DNA from: Planctomycetota bacterium
GTDB taxonomy: Bacteria > Planctomycetota > Phycisphaerae > Sedimentisphaerales > Anaerobacaceae
Length of the DNA stretch: 50,428 bases
Direction of reading: 5' to 3'
NCBI GenBank assembly: GCA_013349615.1
Contig: DUZJ01000017.1
Span: 1 to 50,428, forward strand
Below, one piece after another: positions 7,303-16,440 of this stretch. The stretch's first letter is position 1. The number at the start of each line of letters is the position of its first letter. The translations under genes were made by a program, and so were the position numbers. Below the pieces are notes generated by a model. The model did not search any database. It had not been told where the DNA came from and was given only the letters and a program-made list of their open reading frames with translations.

Positions 7303-8796
7303 GTGACGGACAAAGAGAGACAGGAATTGCTCCAGCGGCTTCTGGAAAAGCAAAAAGACGGTGGTCTTAAACCCGCCGACAGATACGAAATTCCTCCTCA
7401 GGACATGCCCGAACAAGACCCTGTCGAAAGAGCAAGGAACGTCAACGAGGTGGCGACCGGATATACCGAAACCCATGCACGGCTTGAAGCATTACGCTGC
7501 CTGCAATGCAAAACAGCCCCCTGTATTAAGGGCTGTCCGGTCAAGATAAAGATACAGGATTTTATAGCGGCTGTTTCCGAGGGCGATTTCAAGAAAGCGC
7601 TTACCATCATCAAGGAAAACTCACTTCTGCCGGCCGTTTGTGGCCGGGTCTGTCCGCAGGAGGTCCAGTGCCAGCAGACATGCACGGTCGGTCTAAAATT
7701 CAAGGACCCCACTAAAGCCGTTTCAATCGGGCGGCTGGAAAGGTTCGTTGCCGACCTCGACCAGGAAGAAATCATTCCGACCGTCGCACCCAATACCGGA
7801 ATGAAGGTAGCGATAATCGGCTCAGGGCCCGGCGGCATCGTCGCCGCTGCTGATACGAGAAGGGCCGGCCACGATGTTACTTTATTCGAGGCCTTCCATA
7901 AAACCGGCGGCGTGTTGGTCTATGGAATCCCGGAATTCAGACTGCCTAAAAGCATTGTCCAGAAAGAAATTGATGTCTTGACAAAAATGGGTGTCAAAAT
8001 CGTCTGCAACTTCGTCGTCGGCAGAACAAGAACCATTGAGCAGCTTATGAAAGAGGATGGCTTTGATGCGGTGTATATTGGCGTCGGGGCCGGGCTGCCG
8101 AGGTTTATGGGTATCGAGGGCGAATCCCTTGTCGGCGTATATAGTGCCAACGAATACCTGACACGTGCAAATCTTATGAAGGCCTACGACTTCGGCTCTG
8201 GTGCCGATACTCCAATCGCCCGCTCACAGAAAGTTGCCGTTACAGGCGGCGGCAATGTTGCTATGGACTCAGCCAGGACGGCCGTCAGGCTCGGAGCGGA
8301 AAAGGTTTATTTAGTCTATCGGAGAACCGAAAAGGAGATGCCCGCTCGAATTGAAGAAGTCCATCATGCAAAGCAGGAGGGCGTCGAATTTCACATATTG
8401 CAAAGCCCCAAACGGGTAATCGGCGATGAAAACAGCCACGTAACTGCAATCGAGTGTCTGAAGTATCGGCTCGGTGAGCCGGACGAATCCGGCCGGCGAA
8501 GGCCCATCCCTATAGAAGGCTCGGAGTTCCAAATTGATGTTGACACTGTAATTATTGCTATCGGCAACATCGCAAATCCTTTGATTCGCCAGACAACGCC
8601 CGGCCTGGAGTTCAACAAGTGGGGAAATATCGTCGTCGATGAAAACTGCAAAACCTCACTGGAAGGTGTTTACGCAGGCGGTGACATCGTCTCCGGCGCC
8701 GCGACCGTCATCCTCGCAATGGGCCAGGGCCGAATCGCCGCCTCGGCAATGAACAAATACCTTGCAGAGAAAAGTGACTGTAACAAACCCTGTTAA
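7303..8796 (+). CDS. nfnB: NfnB-type NADPH-dependent glutamate-synthase-like flavoprotein
   Basis: This 497-residue protein matches the glutamate synthase small-subunit family, including NfnB (NfnL). The N-terminal iron-sulfur region has RCLQCKTAPCIKGCPV and CGRVCPQEVQCQQTC, the cysteine patterns for 4Fe-4S clusters. An FAD dinucleotide fold follows (VAIIGSGPGGIVAAADT), then an NADPH fold (VAVTGGGNVAMDSARTAVRL) and the closing motif GVYAGGDIVSGAATVILAMGQG. Because it directly follows the NfnA-like gene, a bifurcating transhydrogenase is more likely than a glutamate synthase; no large glutamate synthase subunit is present. The GTG at 7303 has agggga about 8 bases before it and is preferred over a TTG at 7255. 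Confidence 0.87.
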   Translation: MTDKERQELLQRLLEKQKDGGLKPADRYEIPPQDMPEQDPVERARNVNEVATGYTETHARLEALRCLQCKTAPCIKGCPVKIKIQDFIAAVSEGDFKKALTIIKENSLLPAVCGRVCPQEVQCQQTCTVGLKFKDPTKAVSIGRLERFVADLDQEEIIPTVAPNTGMKVAIIGSGPGGIVAAADTRRAGHDVTLFEAFHKTGGVLVYGIPEFRLPKSIVQKEIDVLTKMGVKIVCNFVVGRTRTIEQLMKEDGFDAVYIGVGAGLPRFMGIEGESLVGVYSANEYLTRANLMKAYDFGSGADTPIARSQKVAVTGGGNVAMDSARTAVRLGAEKVYLVYRRTEKEMPARIEEVHHAKQEGVEFHILQSPKRVIGDENSHVTAIECLKYRLGEPDESGRRRPIPIEGSEFQIDVDTVIIAIGNIANPLIRQTTPGLEFNKWGNIVVDENCKTSLEGVYAGGDIVSGAATVILAMGQGRIAASAMNKYLAEKSDCNKPC

Positions 8797-8865
8797 AGCA
8801 TCATATGCTAACACAGACCTTGTAGGGAAGAAATCGTATGCTTGCATCCACCAATTTGCTTTTTG

Positions 8866-9345
8866 TTATCTCAGGATAGCTCGACCCGGAATGTTATCAT
8901 CTTTAAAGTGCTTATCCAGCCAGCCGCATCTAACATTGTTCCGGTTGTCAAAATATTTGACATAAGGTTTTATATCGAGAACAGGCGTCTGGTTCAAAAC
9001 ATCCACCTCGGTAAAATACATCTTATTTGCTTCTATTTTTTTTATCTTCACAACGGAAAGCCCTATATGATTGGGCCGATGTGGACTTCTTATCGCGAAT
9101 ATCCCATGTTTGTTTTGCTCAAGAAACGGTTGGCCTTGAACCTCCTCCCTCTGCGACTTATGGAAATAGTATAGTATTATTGCATGGCTGAACTTATTCA
9201 GGTCTTTCAAGCCGCTGACATACTTTTCTTTTAATTCAATCCACGCCTCCACCTCACCTTTAAAAATCCCCTGGATGGGGATATCCTTGTTTTCGCTATA
9301 TGGCGAATGGATTATCCCAATCGGATGCATTATTATTCGTTCCAT
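8866..9345 (-). CDS. trmO: tRNA (N6-threonylcarbamoyladenosine37-N6)-methyltransferase TrmO family
   Basis: This 159-residue protein belongs to the YaeB/TsaA/TrmO family, which methylates t6A37 of certain tRNAs with SAM. Family features include HPIGIIHSPYSE near the start, GEVEAWIEL, LNKFSHAIILYYFHKS, the motif FAIRSPHRPNHIGLSVV and the end part VDVLNQTPVLDIKPYV. The start is chosen at the ATG preceded by gaaaggtg; an earlier in-frame ATG at 9360 is less likely. The gene is divergent from the DUF1015 gene. Codon use is visibly more AT-rich than in its neighbours, which may indicate transfer. Confidence 0.88.
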   Translation of the reverse strand: MERIIMHPIGIIHSPYSENKDIPIQGIFKGEVEAWIELKEKYVSGLKDLNKFSHAIILYYFHKSQREEVQGQPFLEQNKHGIFAIRSPHRPNHIGLSVVKIKKIEANKMYFTEVDVLNQTPVLDIKPYVKYFDNRNNVRCGWLDKHFKDDNIPGRAILR

Positions 9346-9379
9346 ACTTACACCTTTCAACTCTTTTTAACATAGGCCT

Positions 9380-9408
9380 TTGACAATTTGTTTTTTCTTC
9401 AGTATTAT
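9380..9408 (+). promoter_or_regulatory. Strong sigma70 promoter of the DUF1015 gene
   Basis: TTGACA (9380-9385), 17 bases, then TATTAT (9403-9408), matching the consensus at 11 of 12 positions. It sits about 78 bases before the ATG at 9486, in the divergent gap with trmO. Confidence 0.72.
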
Positions 9409-9485
9409 CCTTGTTTCTGTAATTTTGGCAATCTTGTAAGTGATTCTGAAATATTGCGTTGAGAGTATTAGATAGAGTCGAGAGT

Positions 9486-10856
9486 ATGGAAATTAAGCCG
9501 TTCAAAGCATTCAGGTTTGACCCTGGCGCAGTTGGCGACGTGGGCAGATGTATTTCTCCCCCGTATGATGTAATCAGTCCCACACAGCAGCAGCAGCTAT
9601 ACGAGAAAAGCAAGTATAATATCGTTCGCATAATCAAGGGGAAAACCACCTCTTTTGACAATGACGACAACAATCAGTACACAAGGGCGGCAGACTATCT
9701 CAAAACCTGGGTGGAGAAAGGCGTCCTGAGGCAAGATTCAACTGAATCTATCTACGCTTACGTCCAGGATTTTGAGCTGGACAATCCGGCACAACGCCTT
9801 TGCCGGACCGTGCCCGACAGCCAGACGGCCATCCAGCTAAAACGCCGGAGTTTTCAGAGGTTCAGCTTCATTGCACTGGCCAGGATAGAAGATCTCGGGA
9901 AAGCCGTCAGAGACCATGAGAACACCTTTAATGGGCCTATAATTGACAGGCTCAATCTTATAGAAGCGACCGGTGCGAAGTTTGGCCTGCCTTTTATGCT
10001 GTACGAGGATGCCCAAAACATCGCAGACGATATCATTGAAAGCGCTGTTGACAACCGGCCACTTATCGATTTTCTCGATGAGCAGGATGTCAGACATCGG
10101 CTCTTTGCAATAACCGCTAAAGATGGCATCGAGGCAATTTCGGAAATGATGCAGGATAAAAGCTGTATTATTGCCGACGGCCATCATCGTTATCAAACGG
10201 CTTTGAGGTATCTCAAAGAGACCTCTAATCCCAAAACCGCATATCAAATGACTGCCTTTGCAAATACCCGCCACGAGGGGCTGATAGTTTTAGCTACTCA
10301 CCGCCTTGTCGGCAATCTCAAGAACTTCGATTTGAGAAAATTACTTGCTGATATCAAAGAAGACTTCGAAGTTGCAAAGTTTGAGTTCGGTTCACCCCAC
10401 GCGAAAACAGCGGCAAAACAGAAGATGCTCGCACAAATGAAAGCTGAGCATAACCGTGATAAAAATGTGTTTGGGGTTTACGGCGGTAATTGTTCTTTCT
10501 ACACAGCGGTTCTGAAAAACAAACAGGCAATGGATTCGGCTGCGCACGAAAGAAGCCGCTCCTGGTGCTTGCTTGATGTCGCCGTGCTGCACAAGCTTGT
10601 GCTCGAGAAGCTATTAGGCATTGATGGAAAGAAACTTGCAAGCGGCAGCAACGTCGAATATATAAAGGGTACAGGCAGTGCGATCGATGAGGCAATTGCC
10701 AAAGTTGACGGCAGACAAAAGCAGGTCGCCTTGTTTATGAATCCCATAAAAATGCAGCAGCTTAAAACGATTACCGATGTGGGTGAAAAAATGCCGCAAA
10801 AGTCAACTTTCTTTTATCCAAAAGTTTTTACAGGTTTGACCATTAACAAATTGTAA
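9486..10856 (+). CDS. DUF1015 family protein (possible serine-pathway link)
   Basis: A 456-residue protein of the DUF1015 family: IKPFKAFRFDP and CISPPYDVISP at the start, YNIVRIIKGK, then the central motif IADGHHRYQTALRYL. The family is cytosolic and its biochemical role is not firmly settled for this organism. DUF1015 genes are often next to serA and serC-like genes, and here a class V aminotransferase follows 123 bases later, so a role in serine synthesis (possibly phosphoserine dephosphorylation) is a reasonable inference, not a proof. The ATG at 9486 is chosen because homologues begin just before IKPFKA. An ATG-like extension from 9459 is less likely. Confidence 0.8.
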   Translation: MEIKPFKAFRFDPGAVGDVGRCISPPYDVISPTQQQQLYEKSKYNIVRIIKGKTTSFDNDDNNQYTRAADYLKTWVEKGVLRQDSTESIYAYVQDFELDNPAQRLCRTVPDSQTAIQLKRRSFQRFSFIALARIEDLGKAVRDHENTFNGPIIDRLNLIEATGAKFGLPFMLYEDAQNIADDIIESAVDNRPLIDFLDEQDVRHRLFAITAKDGIEAISEMMQDKSCIIADGHHRYQTALRYLKETSNPKTAYQMTAFANTRHEGLIVLATHRLVGNLKNFDLRKLLADIKEDFEVAKFEFGSPHAKTAAKQKMLAQMKAEHNRDKNVFGVYGGNCSFYTAVLKNKQAMDSAAHERSRSWCLLDVAVLHKLVLEKLLGIDGKKLASGSNVEYIKGTGSAIDEAIAKVDGRQKQVALFMNPIKMQQLKTITDVGEKMPQKSTFFYPKVFTGLTINKL

Positions 10857-10935
10857 CACCGACTTAAATGTCGTCCCTGCGAAATCGAAGGTCCGGCTTT
10901 AGACGGAGCAGGGGTATATTAGTAAGAATTGTGTA

Positions 10936-10959
10936 GATTCCCGCTTTCGCGGGAATGAC
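10936..10959. repeat. Short palindromic interspersed repeat (gattcc...ggaatgac type)
   Basis: The arms attcccgc (10937-10944) and gcgggaat (10949-10956) enclose a tttc loop and are followed by gac. Related units with different arms occur at 25139-25164 and near 50394-50421, all beginning gatt and ending aatgac. It lies just before the aminotransferase gene. Confidence 0.55.
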
Positions 10960-10979
10960 GAAAAGAAGGGAAATCATAT

Positions 10980-12068
10980 ATGGTAGATTGGAAAAAGCCG
11001 CCAAGGTTATTCATCCCCGGCCCGGTAAAGGTCAATGAAGACGTTCTGCAGCAGCTTGCACGGCCGACACTGGGACATCGCGGCAAAGAATACGCGCAAC
11101 TACACGGCGAAACGGTTGGTATGCTCAAAAAAATCCTTTTCACGGACCAGAATGTATTTTTATCTACCTCCTCGGCTTCCGGAATTTGGGAGGCGGCTAT
11201 TCGCAATTGCGTTGGCTTCGATGAGACCATCCTTTGTACCTGCTGCGGAGCCTTCAGCGACAAGTGGGCAACCGTGGCCAAGAATTGTGGCAGAAACGTT
11301 GACGAGCTAAAGGTCGATTGGGGCAGGCCTGTTCTGCCTGAAATGGTCGACGAAAAACTCGCAACCGGCAAATACGCCGCTGTTACTCTTGTGTACAACG
11401 AGACAAGTACCGGCCTGACGAATCCGCTCTATGAAGTAAGCGAAATGATGAAGGAGAAATATCCTGATGTTCTGGTTTTTGTTGACGCGGTAAGTGCGAT
11501 GGTCGGCCTGCCTCTGCACTTCGACCAGCTCGGCTGGGATGTGACATTCGCGTCGGTGCAGAAGGCCTTTGCAATTCCGCCGGGACTAGCCGTAGCTGCG
11601 GTGAGCAACAGAGCTTTGGAAAAAAGTAAAGATGTCCCTGGCCGAGGTTATTACTTTGATTTTCAACTCTTTGCAAAGTCGGCTGAAAAAAACCAAACCC
11701 CTACTACGCCGAACATCCCCCACATTATGGCCCTGAACTACCAGTGCAAAAAGCTGCTCGAAGAGGGTATGGAAAATGTCTGGCAGCGCCATAAGCAAAT
11801 GGGTGATTTTGTAAGGGCCTGGGCCAAGGAAAAGTTCGCCCTCTTCTGCGAGGAAAAGTACGCCTCAAATACTCTCACAACAATCAAAAATACCCGTGGT
11901 ATCAATGTCGCAGAGACGATAAATTCGATACAGCAAAAGCACAATACCATTTTCGGAAACGGCTACGGTAAGCTAAAAGAAGAGACCTTCCGAATCGCTC
12001 ACATGGGTGATATTACCCTCGAAGACCTCAAAGAGCTGGTCGGCTGGCTCAATGACGAAATCGGATGA
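10980..12068 (+). CDS. Class V PLP aminotransferase (SerC-like / alanine-glyoxylate type)
   Basis: This 362-residue enzyme belongs to the class V aminotransferases. The N-terminal motif LFIPGPVKVNEDVL is followed by PTLGHRGKEY. The PLP aspartate lies in VFVDAVSAM (D169) and the Schiff-base lysine is K195 in ASVQKAFAIPPG. Members of this group act as alanine-glyoxylate, serine-pyruvate or phosphoserine aminotransferases. In planctomycetes and some archaea this type replaces classical SerC, and the upstream DUF1015 gene fits that use. Substrate choice cannot be read from the sequence alone. The start ATG has gaaggga a few bases before it. Confidence 0.8.
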   Translation: MVDWKKPPRLFIPGPVKVNEDVLQQLARPTLGHRGKEYAQLHGETVGMLKKILFTDQNVFLSTSSASGIWEAAIRNCVGFDETILCTCCGAFSDKWATVAKNCGRNVDELKVDWGRPVLPEMVDEKLATGKYAAVTLVYNETSTGLTNPLYEVSEMMKEKYPDVLVFVDAVSAMVGLPLHFDQLGWDVTFASVQKAFAIPPGLAVAAVSNRALEKSKDVPGRGYYFDFQLFAKSAEKNQTPTTPNIPHIMALNYQCKKLLEEGMENVWQRHKQMGDFVRAWAKEKFALFCEEKYASNTLTTIKNTRGINVAETINSIQQKHNTIFGNGYGKLKEETFRIAHMGDITLEDLKELVGWLNDEIG

Positions 12069-12153
12069 GATTGCCGTTGAGTTTTATTAGCTGTCAGCCA
12101 TATTAAGGCCCTCGTTTCACCGGGGCTGTTCCTTTCTATCCGCCATACACCAA

Positions 12154-12618
12154 TCATGAGGTTACATGGTAGCTGAATTCGAGCACCTGTGGATTAACGA
12201 GCTTTTGGTAATCGTCCATACTCATCCGTATTGCTTTTTCGTGCGAGCCGGCCTGGAACGTGATATGGTCGTCCTTTTCCAGGGTCTTGTCCATAACAGT
12301 GGGCAAATCATACAAGTTGCCAAAGGGCGGCTCCGCTCCCAGCTCACAGTCGTCAAACAACTTCCCGATGTCCTTTTCTTCGGCCAGTTGGACTTTCTTA
12401 GCCTTCAGTTGACCTTTCAAGGCTTTAAGGTCAATCTTGTAACAGGCTGGAAGGACACAACACACAAACTTATCATCGGCCTTGACGATCACCGGCTTGG
12501 CTACATATTTCCCCGGCTCGTGTTCCACCGCTGCCATCTGCTGCGCTGAGAACGCCGGTTCATGCTTGGTGAGCTCGTATTTTACTCCCGACTTTTTCAG
12601 AAATTCTATTACTTGCAT
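12154..12618 (-). CDS. YbaK/EbsC-type aminoacyl-tRNA deacylase
   Basis: A 154-residue single-domain protein of the YbaK/ProX editing family, which removes wrongly attached amino acids from tRNAs. Features are YELTKHEPAFSAQQMA at the start, KYVAKPVIVKADDKFV with the conserved lysine region, PACYKIDLKALK, and the glycine loop GAEPPFGNLYDLPTVMD. The length is usual. A ribosome site (gagaggtg) precedes the ATG. It could be a Cys-tRNA(Pro) or Ala-tRNA(Pro) deacylase; the fold alone does not decide. It lies downstream of the tolC-like gene on the same strand, 130 bases away, and is probably a separate unit. Confidence 0.85.
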   Translation of the reverse strand: MQVIEFLKKSGVKYELTKHEPAFSAQQMAAVEHEPGKYVAKPVIVKADDKFVCCVLPACYKIDLKALKGQLKAKKVQLAEEKDIGKLFDDCELGAEPPFGNLYDLPTVMDKTLEKDDHITFQAGSHEKAIRMSMDDYQKLVNPQVLEFSYHVTS

Positions 12619-12747
12619 CTTACACCTCTCAAAAAAAGTGCCCAGAAATCACCCGGCAACAATTTTTTATATGATTATTTTTATCTGGCGAAGATTCGCC
12701 GTGTCAATAGCTGGCGCCAAAATTTAACCTGCACAGCCCGGGTGCCG

Positions 12748-14421
12748 TTATTTAATACCGCTTACCGGCACAATAGGCGCCCATTGCACCTTCGCAGCAC
12801 CCAGCAGAGTGCCGGTAGCATAGGCCAAATCAACGAGTGCTATTTGATACTCAGCCAGTGCGAGGATTTCGGCACGCTGGGCATCGGCAAACTTTGTCTG
12901 GGCGTCAAGTACATCAGTAGAAGTGCGCAGGCCCAGTTCAAACTGCCTCTTCTCGGCTTTGAAAAGCCTGCCAGCCAGAATTGCGTTCTGTCTGCTGGCC
13001 AGGATGCGCTGCCAGTTTGCTTGAAACTTGTCAATTGCATTGAGGACCTCAATTTCAATAAGGGCGCTGCGGTTCTTCCGAGTGGCCAATCGCTGCCTGC
13101 GCTGGTAAAACGCCTGACGCAGGCGGCTCTTGGCCGCTTCATTTCCCAACGGTACCAATAACTGCAGCCCAAATCGATGGTCTTCAAACCTCTTATCGGA
13201 AAGTAAATCATACGAATCACTCCTCGTTGCTCCCAGGCCGTTAATGTTATAGGTATAATCCAAAGTAACCAAAGGAAGCGCCTGATTGTGCATGTAATCC
13301 ATCGTGCTGATGTCTTCGGCGATTTGCAGTTCCAATTCGAGCATTTCCATGCGATTCTCAACAGCCGCCGCGACCAGTTGCTGAGTCGGCAATTCGTAAA
13401 GAATCGGGTCCGGCTCAGTAGCGGGTATCAACACCGTAGGTGTCTGCATCTCCAGCCCTGCTTTATTAAGTACCCGCTTAAGCTCGCGCTCTCGTTCTCG
13501 CAAACTGTTGTCGGCGATGATAATAGCCTCAAGGCGCTGCGCCACCCCTGCCTCAGCGCGAATAATCTCTACCTGCGCCCTCTCGCCGGAAGCGACAAAA
13601 CGCTGAGCCTGCTCAAGCTGTTTCTTAGCCAGGTCATACTCTTGTTTACGGACGTCCAATTCCCTTCTGGCCGCATATAGCCGCCAGTACACACGGTCGG
13701 CAGCAGCAATGACGCGTATGACTTCAAGTTTCGTTTTGGCGTCGGCTATCTGCCGTTCATACTCGGCGATACGAATGGCGTGAGTGTTAGTCCGGTTGCC
13801 GGCATTTCGCAGCAGCGGTTGACTAATCGAAATAGACAAGTCTGAGCTGTATTCAGGGTTAAGTGCTTCACTAAACGCCGAAAACTCAGCGTTCGTTTTT
13901 ACACGTCTGTCAGCTATGTCAAAAGTTAAAGTCCCACCGGTTCGCAGAGGTACCTGAACGCCAAAGTCTGTACTGGCGTAATCTACCTGTGAGCCTGCAA
14001 GTATTGTAGATACCGGGGTATCGGTTTTTGTGTATGATATGTTGGTAAAAAACGCCGCCTCGAACTTGGCCTCTTCTTCACTGACCTTTTCGGCGGCAAT
14101 AGCGGGACTGATAAGCTGCACCTTAAGGTCAAGGTTATTTTCCAGGGTTAATGCTCGACATTGCTCAAGTGTAAACTCAAGGTGCTTTGGCGGCGTTTGG
14201 TTCACATCCGGCCGGTCGTTTTCTTCGGTGTCGGCCTTTTCCAAATCAAGCGTTTCTATTTGTCGTAATTTCCCGGGAGCAATCTCGATTTCATAAAAAT
14301 CCTCGTCGCCGGGGAACTGCTCACAGCCTGCCAATAAGAATAATGCGAAGCCAACAACCACCACTGCCGGAAGGCATCCTGTGGAAAAACAATACCATTT
14401 TAGAGATAATTTTTTATTCAT
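12748..14421 (-). CDS. TolC-family outer-membrane efflux lipoprotein
   Basis: This 557-residue protein begins with a signal peptide and a lipobox (LFLLAGC), so it should be lipid-anchored. Two long coiled-coil repeats of the outer membrane efflux type follow (LEFTLEQCRALTLENNLDL early, FELGLRTSTDVLDAQTKFAD late). It would form the outer-membrane duct of a tripartite exporter with the three genes upstream. The start is the ATG at 14421, which overlaps the end of the permease gene by 8 bases, as expected for translational coupling; an in-frame start further upstream would lie inside the permease gene. The length is more than the usual 420-490, mainly because of an acidic N-terminal linker. Confidence 0.9.
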   Translation of the reverse strand: MNKKLSLKWYCFSTGCLPAVVVVGFALFLLAGCEQFPGDEDFYEIEIAPGKLRQIETLDLEKADTEENDRPDVNQTPPKHLEFTLEQCRALTLENNLDLKVQLISPAIAAEKVSEEEAKFEAAFFTNISYTKTDTPVSTILAGSQVDYASTDFGVQVPLRTGGTLTFDIADRRVKTNAEFSAFSEALNPEYSSDLSISISQPLLRNAGNRTNTHAIRIAEYERQIADAKTKLEVIRVIAAADRVYWRLYAARRELDVRKQEYDLAKKQLEQAQRFVASGERAQVEIIRAEAGVAQRLEAIIIADNSLRERERELKRVLNKAGLEMQTPTVLIPATEPDPILYELPTQQLVAAAVENRMEMLELELQIAEDISTMDYMHNQALPLVTLDYTYNINGLGATRSDSYDLLSDKRFEDHRFGLQLLVPLGNEAAKSRLRQAFYQRRQRLATRKNRSALIEIEVLNAIDKFQANWQRILASRQNAILAGRLFKAEKRQFELGLRTSTDVLDAQTKFADAQRAEILALAEYQIALVDLAYATGTLLGAAKVQWAPIVPVSGIK

Positions 14422-15676
14422 GTCTAAGTGCCTCAATAGGGTCGAGTCTGGCGGCCTTAATCGCCGGGAACATTCCAAAAAAGATACCAACGGACCCTGC
14501 AAAACAAAATGAAAGTAATATAGCCCAGGCCGGGATGTACGTCATGTCAAGAACAGGATTTATCCCTGATATAATCAACGTAAGGCACTGTCCAATGCCA
14601 ACGCCAACAAGGCCTCCGACAAAACACAAAACCACCGCTTCAATCAGGAATTGAGTTAGAACTGCGGATTTTTTGGCCCCGACCGCCTTACGAAGTCCGA
14701 TTTCTCTGGTTCGTTCAGATACCGAGACCAACATAATGTTCATAATGCCCACCCCTCCGACCAGCAGAGAAATACCCACGACACCTCCCGCCACGAGCGT
14801 TACCATAAGCGCTATACTATTGAAAGTCTCCATAAACCTTTTTACCGACTCAATTCGAAATGTATCCGGTTCCCCCGGCCTGATATTCCGTGTGCGCCGA
14901 AGGAAAAATCTAATCTCGGCCTGGGCCTCCTCCGTAACTTCGGTTCCCTTGCTTGCTGCAAAAGCCGCGATCCACGGCTTTCCCATTTTGAAGGTCGTCT
15001 TAAAGGGAATGAACACCTCATAGTGCTCCTGGCCGCTTTCGCCGAACTGTAATTCGGGCTGGCCTTCGATAACACCGACGATGCTAAAGGTATGATGTCC
15101 TATGCGAATTGACTGGCCAATGCAATCGCGGTCAAGACGAAGTTCATCTCGCAGCTTGGGGTCGATCAGGCACACCGGACGTACCTGCATATTATCGATA
15201 ACGGAAAATGTCCGCCCGAGTGAAACGGGGCGGTTTTGGATTTCATGAAAAGCAGGCTCGATGCCCGTGACCTCCACATTATCAACCGATTTTTCACCGT
15301 ATCGGACTGTGTGTTGTCCCACTCCGCCTATCCGGCTGAAACTTTCCACCGAAGGACAGTGTTCAAGTATATTGTCAAAATGTTCGGGTAAAAACCTGAT
15401 AGTCCACCACGAGGCATGACGCATCGGCCCTTTATCAGGCCGCGTGGGTAAAATAAATATTGTGTTCGTGCCGAAGGTTTCCACCTGGGACAGCACTTTG
15501 GCCTTTAGCCCCGTAAGGGCCGCGATAACTGCGGTTACTGAGGCGACACCGATTACAATGCCAATTGTTGTAAGTACCGACCTGGTTTTATTTGTCCAGA
15601 TTTGCCCCAGCGCAAGGTAAACACTCTGATAAAATAGCTGAAAAAAAGCCACAGACACCCGTATCCCAGCTCTCAT
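14414..15676 (-). CDS. MacB/FtsX-type ABC transporter permease
   Basis: This 420-residue protein has the MacB permease layout: an N-terminal membrane helix (TIGIVIGVASVTAVIAAL), a large periplasmic domain, and three C-terminal membrane helices (MVTLVAGGVVGISLLVGGVGI, the segment around AVVLCFVGGLVGVGIGQ, and ILLSFCFAGSVGIFFGMFPA). The motif VSVSERTREIGLRKAVGAK is diagnostic for this family. It would transmit ATP-driven movement to the MacA-like adaptor and TolC-like duct. The start ATG overlaps the stop of the ATPase gene by 4 bases. The substrate is unknown; macrolides, peptides and lipids are all handled by relatives. Confidence 0.92.
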   Translation of the reverse strand: MRAGIRVSVAFFQLFYQSVYLALGQIWTNKTRSVLTTIGIVIGVASVTAVIAALTGLKAKVLSQVETFGTNTIFILPTRPDKGPMRHASWWTIRFLPEHFDNILEHCPSVESFSRIGGVGQHTVRYGEKSVDNVEVTGIEPAFHEIQNRPVSLGRTFSVIDNMQVRPVCLIDPKLRDELRLDRDCIGQSIRIGHHTFSIVGVIEGQPELQFGESGQEHYEVFIPFKTTFKMGKPWIAAFAASKGTEVTEEAQAEIRFFLRRTRNIRPGEPDTFRIESVKRFMETFNSIALMVTLVAGGVVGISLLVGGVGIMNIMLVSVSERTREIGLRKAVGAKKSAVLTQFLIEAVVLCFVGGLVGVGIGQCLTLIISGINPVLDMTYIPAWAILLSFCFAGSVGIFFGMFPAIKAARLDPIEALRHE

Positions 15677-16440
15677 TTCGGCCCCTTCCGTACATCATTT
15701 TGTATCGTGTTTTTATATGCCGGGTCCTGCTCCCTTGGCAGGTCACTGTAAATCTGTCCATCTCTCATGTGAATTATTCGTTTGGCGTGACGCGCCACGT
15801 GTTTTTCATGCGTTACTAAAATAATCGTCTGTCCTTCGCGGTGAAGCTGGTCGAAAAGTTTGAGGATTTCTTCGCTTGTTTTACTGTCGAGATTACCGGT
15901 CGGTTCGTCGGCCAGCAGGATACTGGGATTGCAGACAAGCGCACGTGCGATAGCGACGCGCTGCTTTTCACCGCCTGAAAGCTGGTTCGGTTTATGCTTT
16001 ATCCGGTCTCCCAGCCCAACTCGCTCAAGGACGTTTTTGGCGCGTTTGCGGCGTGACCACCAGCCATTTCGTGAATAAATCAACGGCATCTCGACATTCT
16101 TGAGCGCGCTTAATTGCCCAAGCAGCTCGAATGATTGAAAGACAAAGCCGATTCGCTCGTTGCGAACGTTAGCCAGCGCTGCGTCACTCATTTTCGTTGT
16201 GTCCTTGTCATCCAGCTCATAGTACCCTGAAGTTGCTCGGTCCAGGCAGCCTAAGACATTCATCAGCGTACTCTTGCCCGAGCCGGAGGCCCCCATCACC
16301 GCTACATACTCGTTTTTGCGCAGTTCCAGGTCAATTCCGTCAAGCGCGTGGATAAGTTCCACACCGACTTTGTAAATCCGCGTAACATTCTGAAGTCGAA
16401 TTATGAGCTTTTCAGCCTTCTCTGTCATCTTTCGGCTCAC
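15673..16440 (-). CDS. ABC transporter ATP-binding protein (MacB/LolD type)
   Basis: This 255-residue ATPase has a Walker A box (GASGSGKST, residues 50-58), Q-loop [19 protein letters not shown], signature [15 protein letters not shown], Walker [13 protein letters not shown] and the switch histidine in [10 protein letters not shown]. The set places it in the MacB/LolD group that powers FtsX-type permeases. The genes for adaptor, ATPase, permease and duct follow in this order with 4-base overlaps, so they form one tightly coupled operon. Confidence 0.95.
   Translation of the reverse strand: MSRKMTEKAEKLIIRLQNVTRIYKVGVELIHALDGIDLELRKNEYVAVMGASGSGKSTLMNVLGCLDRATSGYYELDDKDTTKMSDAALANVRNERIGFVFQSFELLGQLSALKNVEMPLIYSRNGWWSRRKRAKNVLERVGLGDRIKHKPNQLSGGEKQRVAIARALVCNPSILLADEPTGNLDSKTSEEILKLFDQLHREGQTIILVTHEKHVARHAKRIIHMRDGQIYSDLPREQDPAYKNTIQNDVRKGPK

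Noticed and set aside
843-12098. Shared 13-mer agctgtcagccat at about 848 and 12090
   Set aside because: The first copy encodes nikR residues, and similarity does not extend beyond a few bases, so chance is likely.
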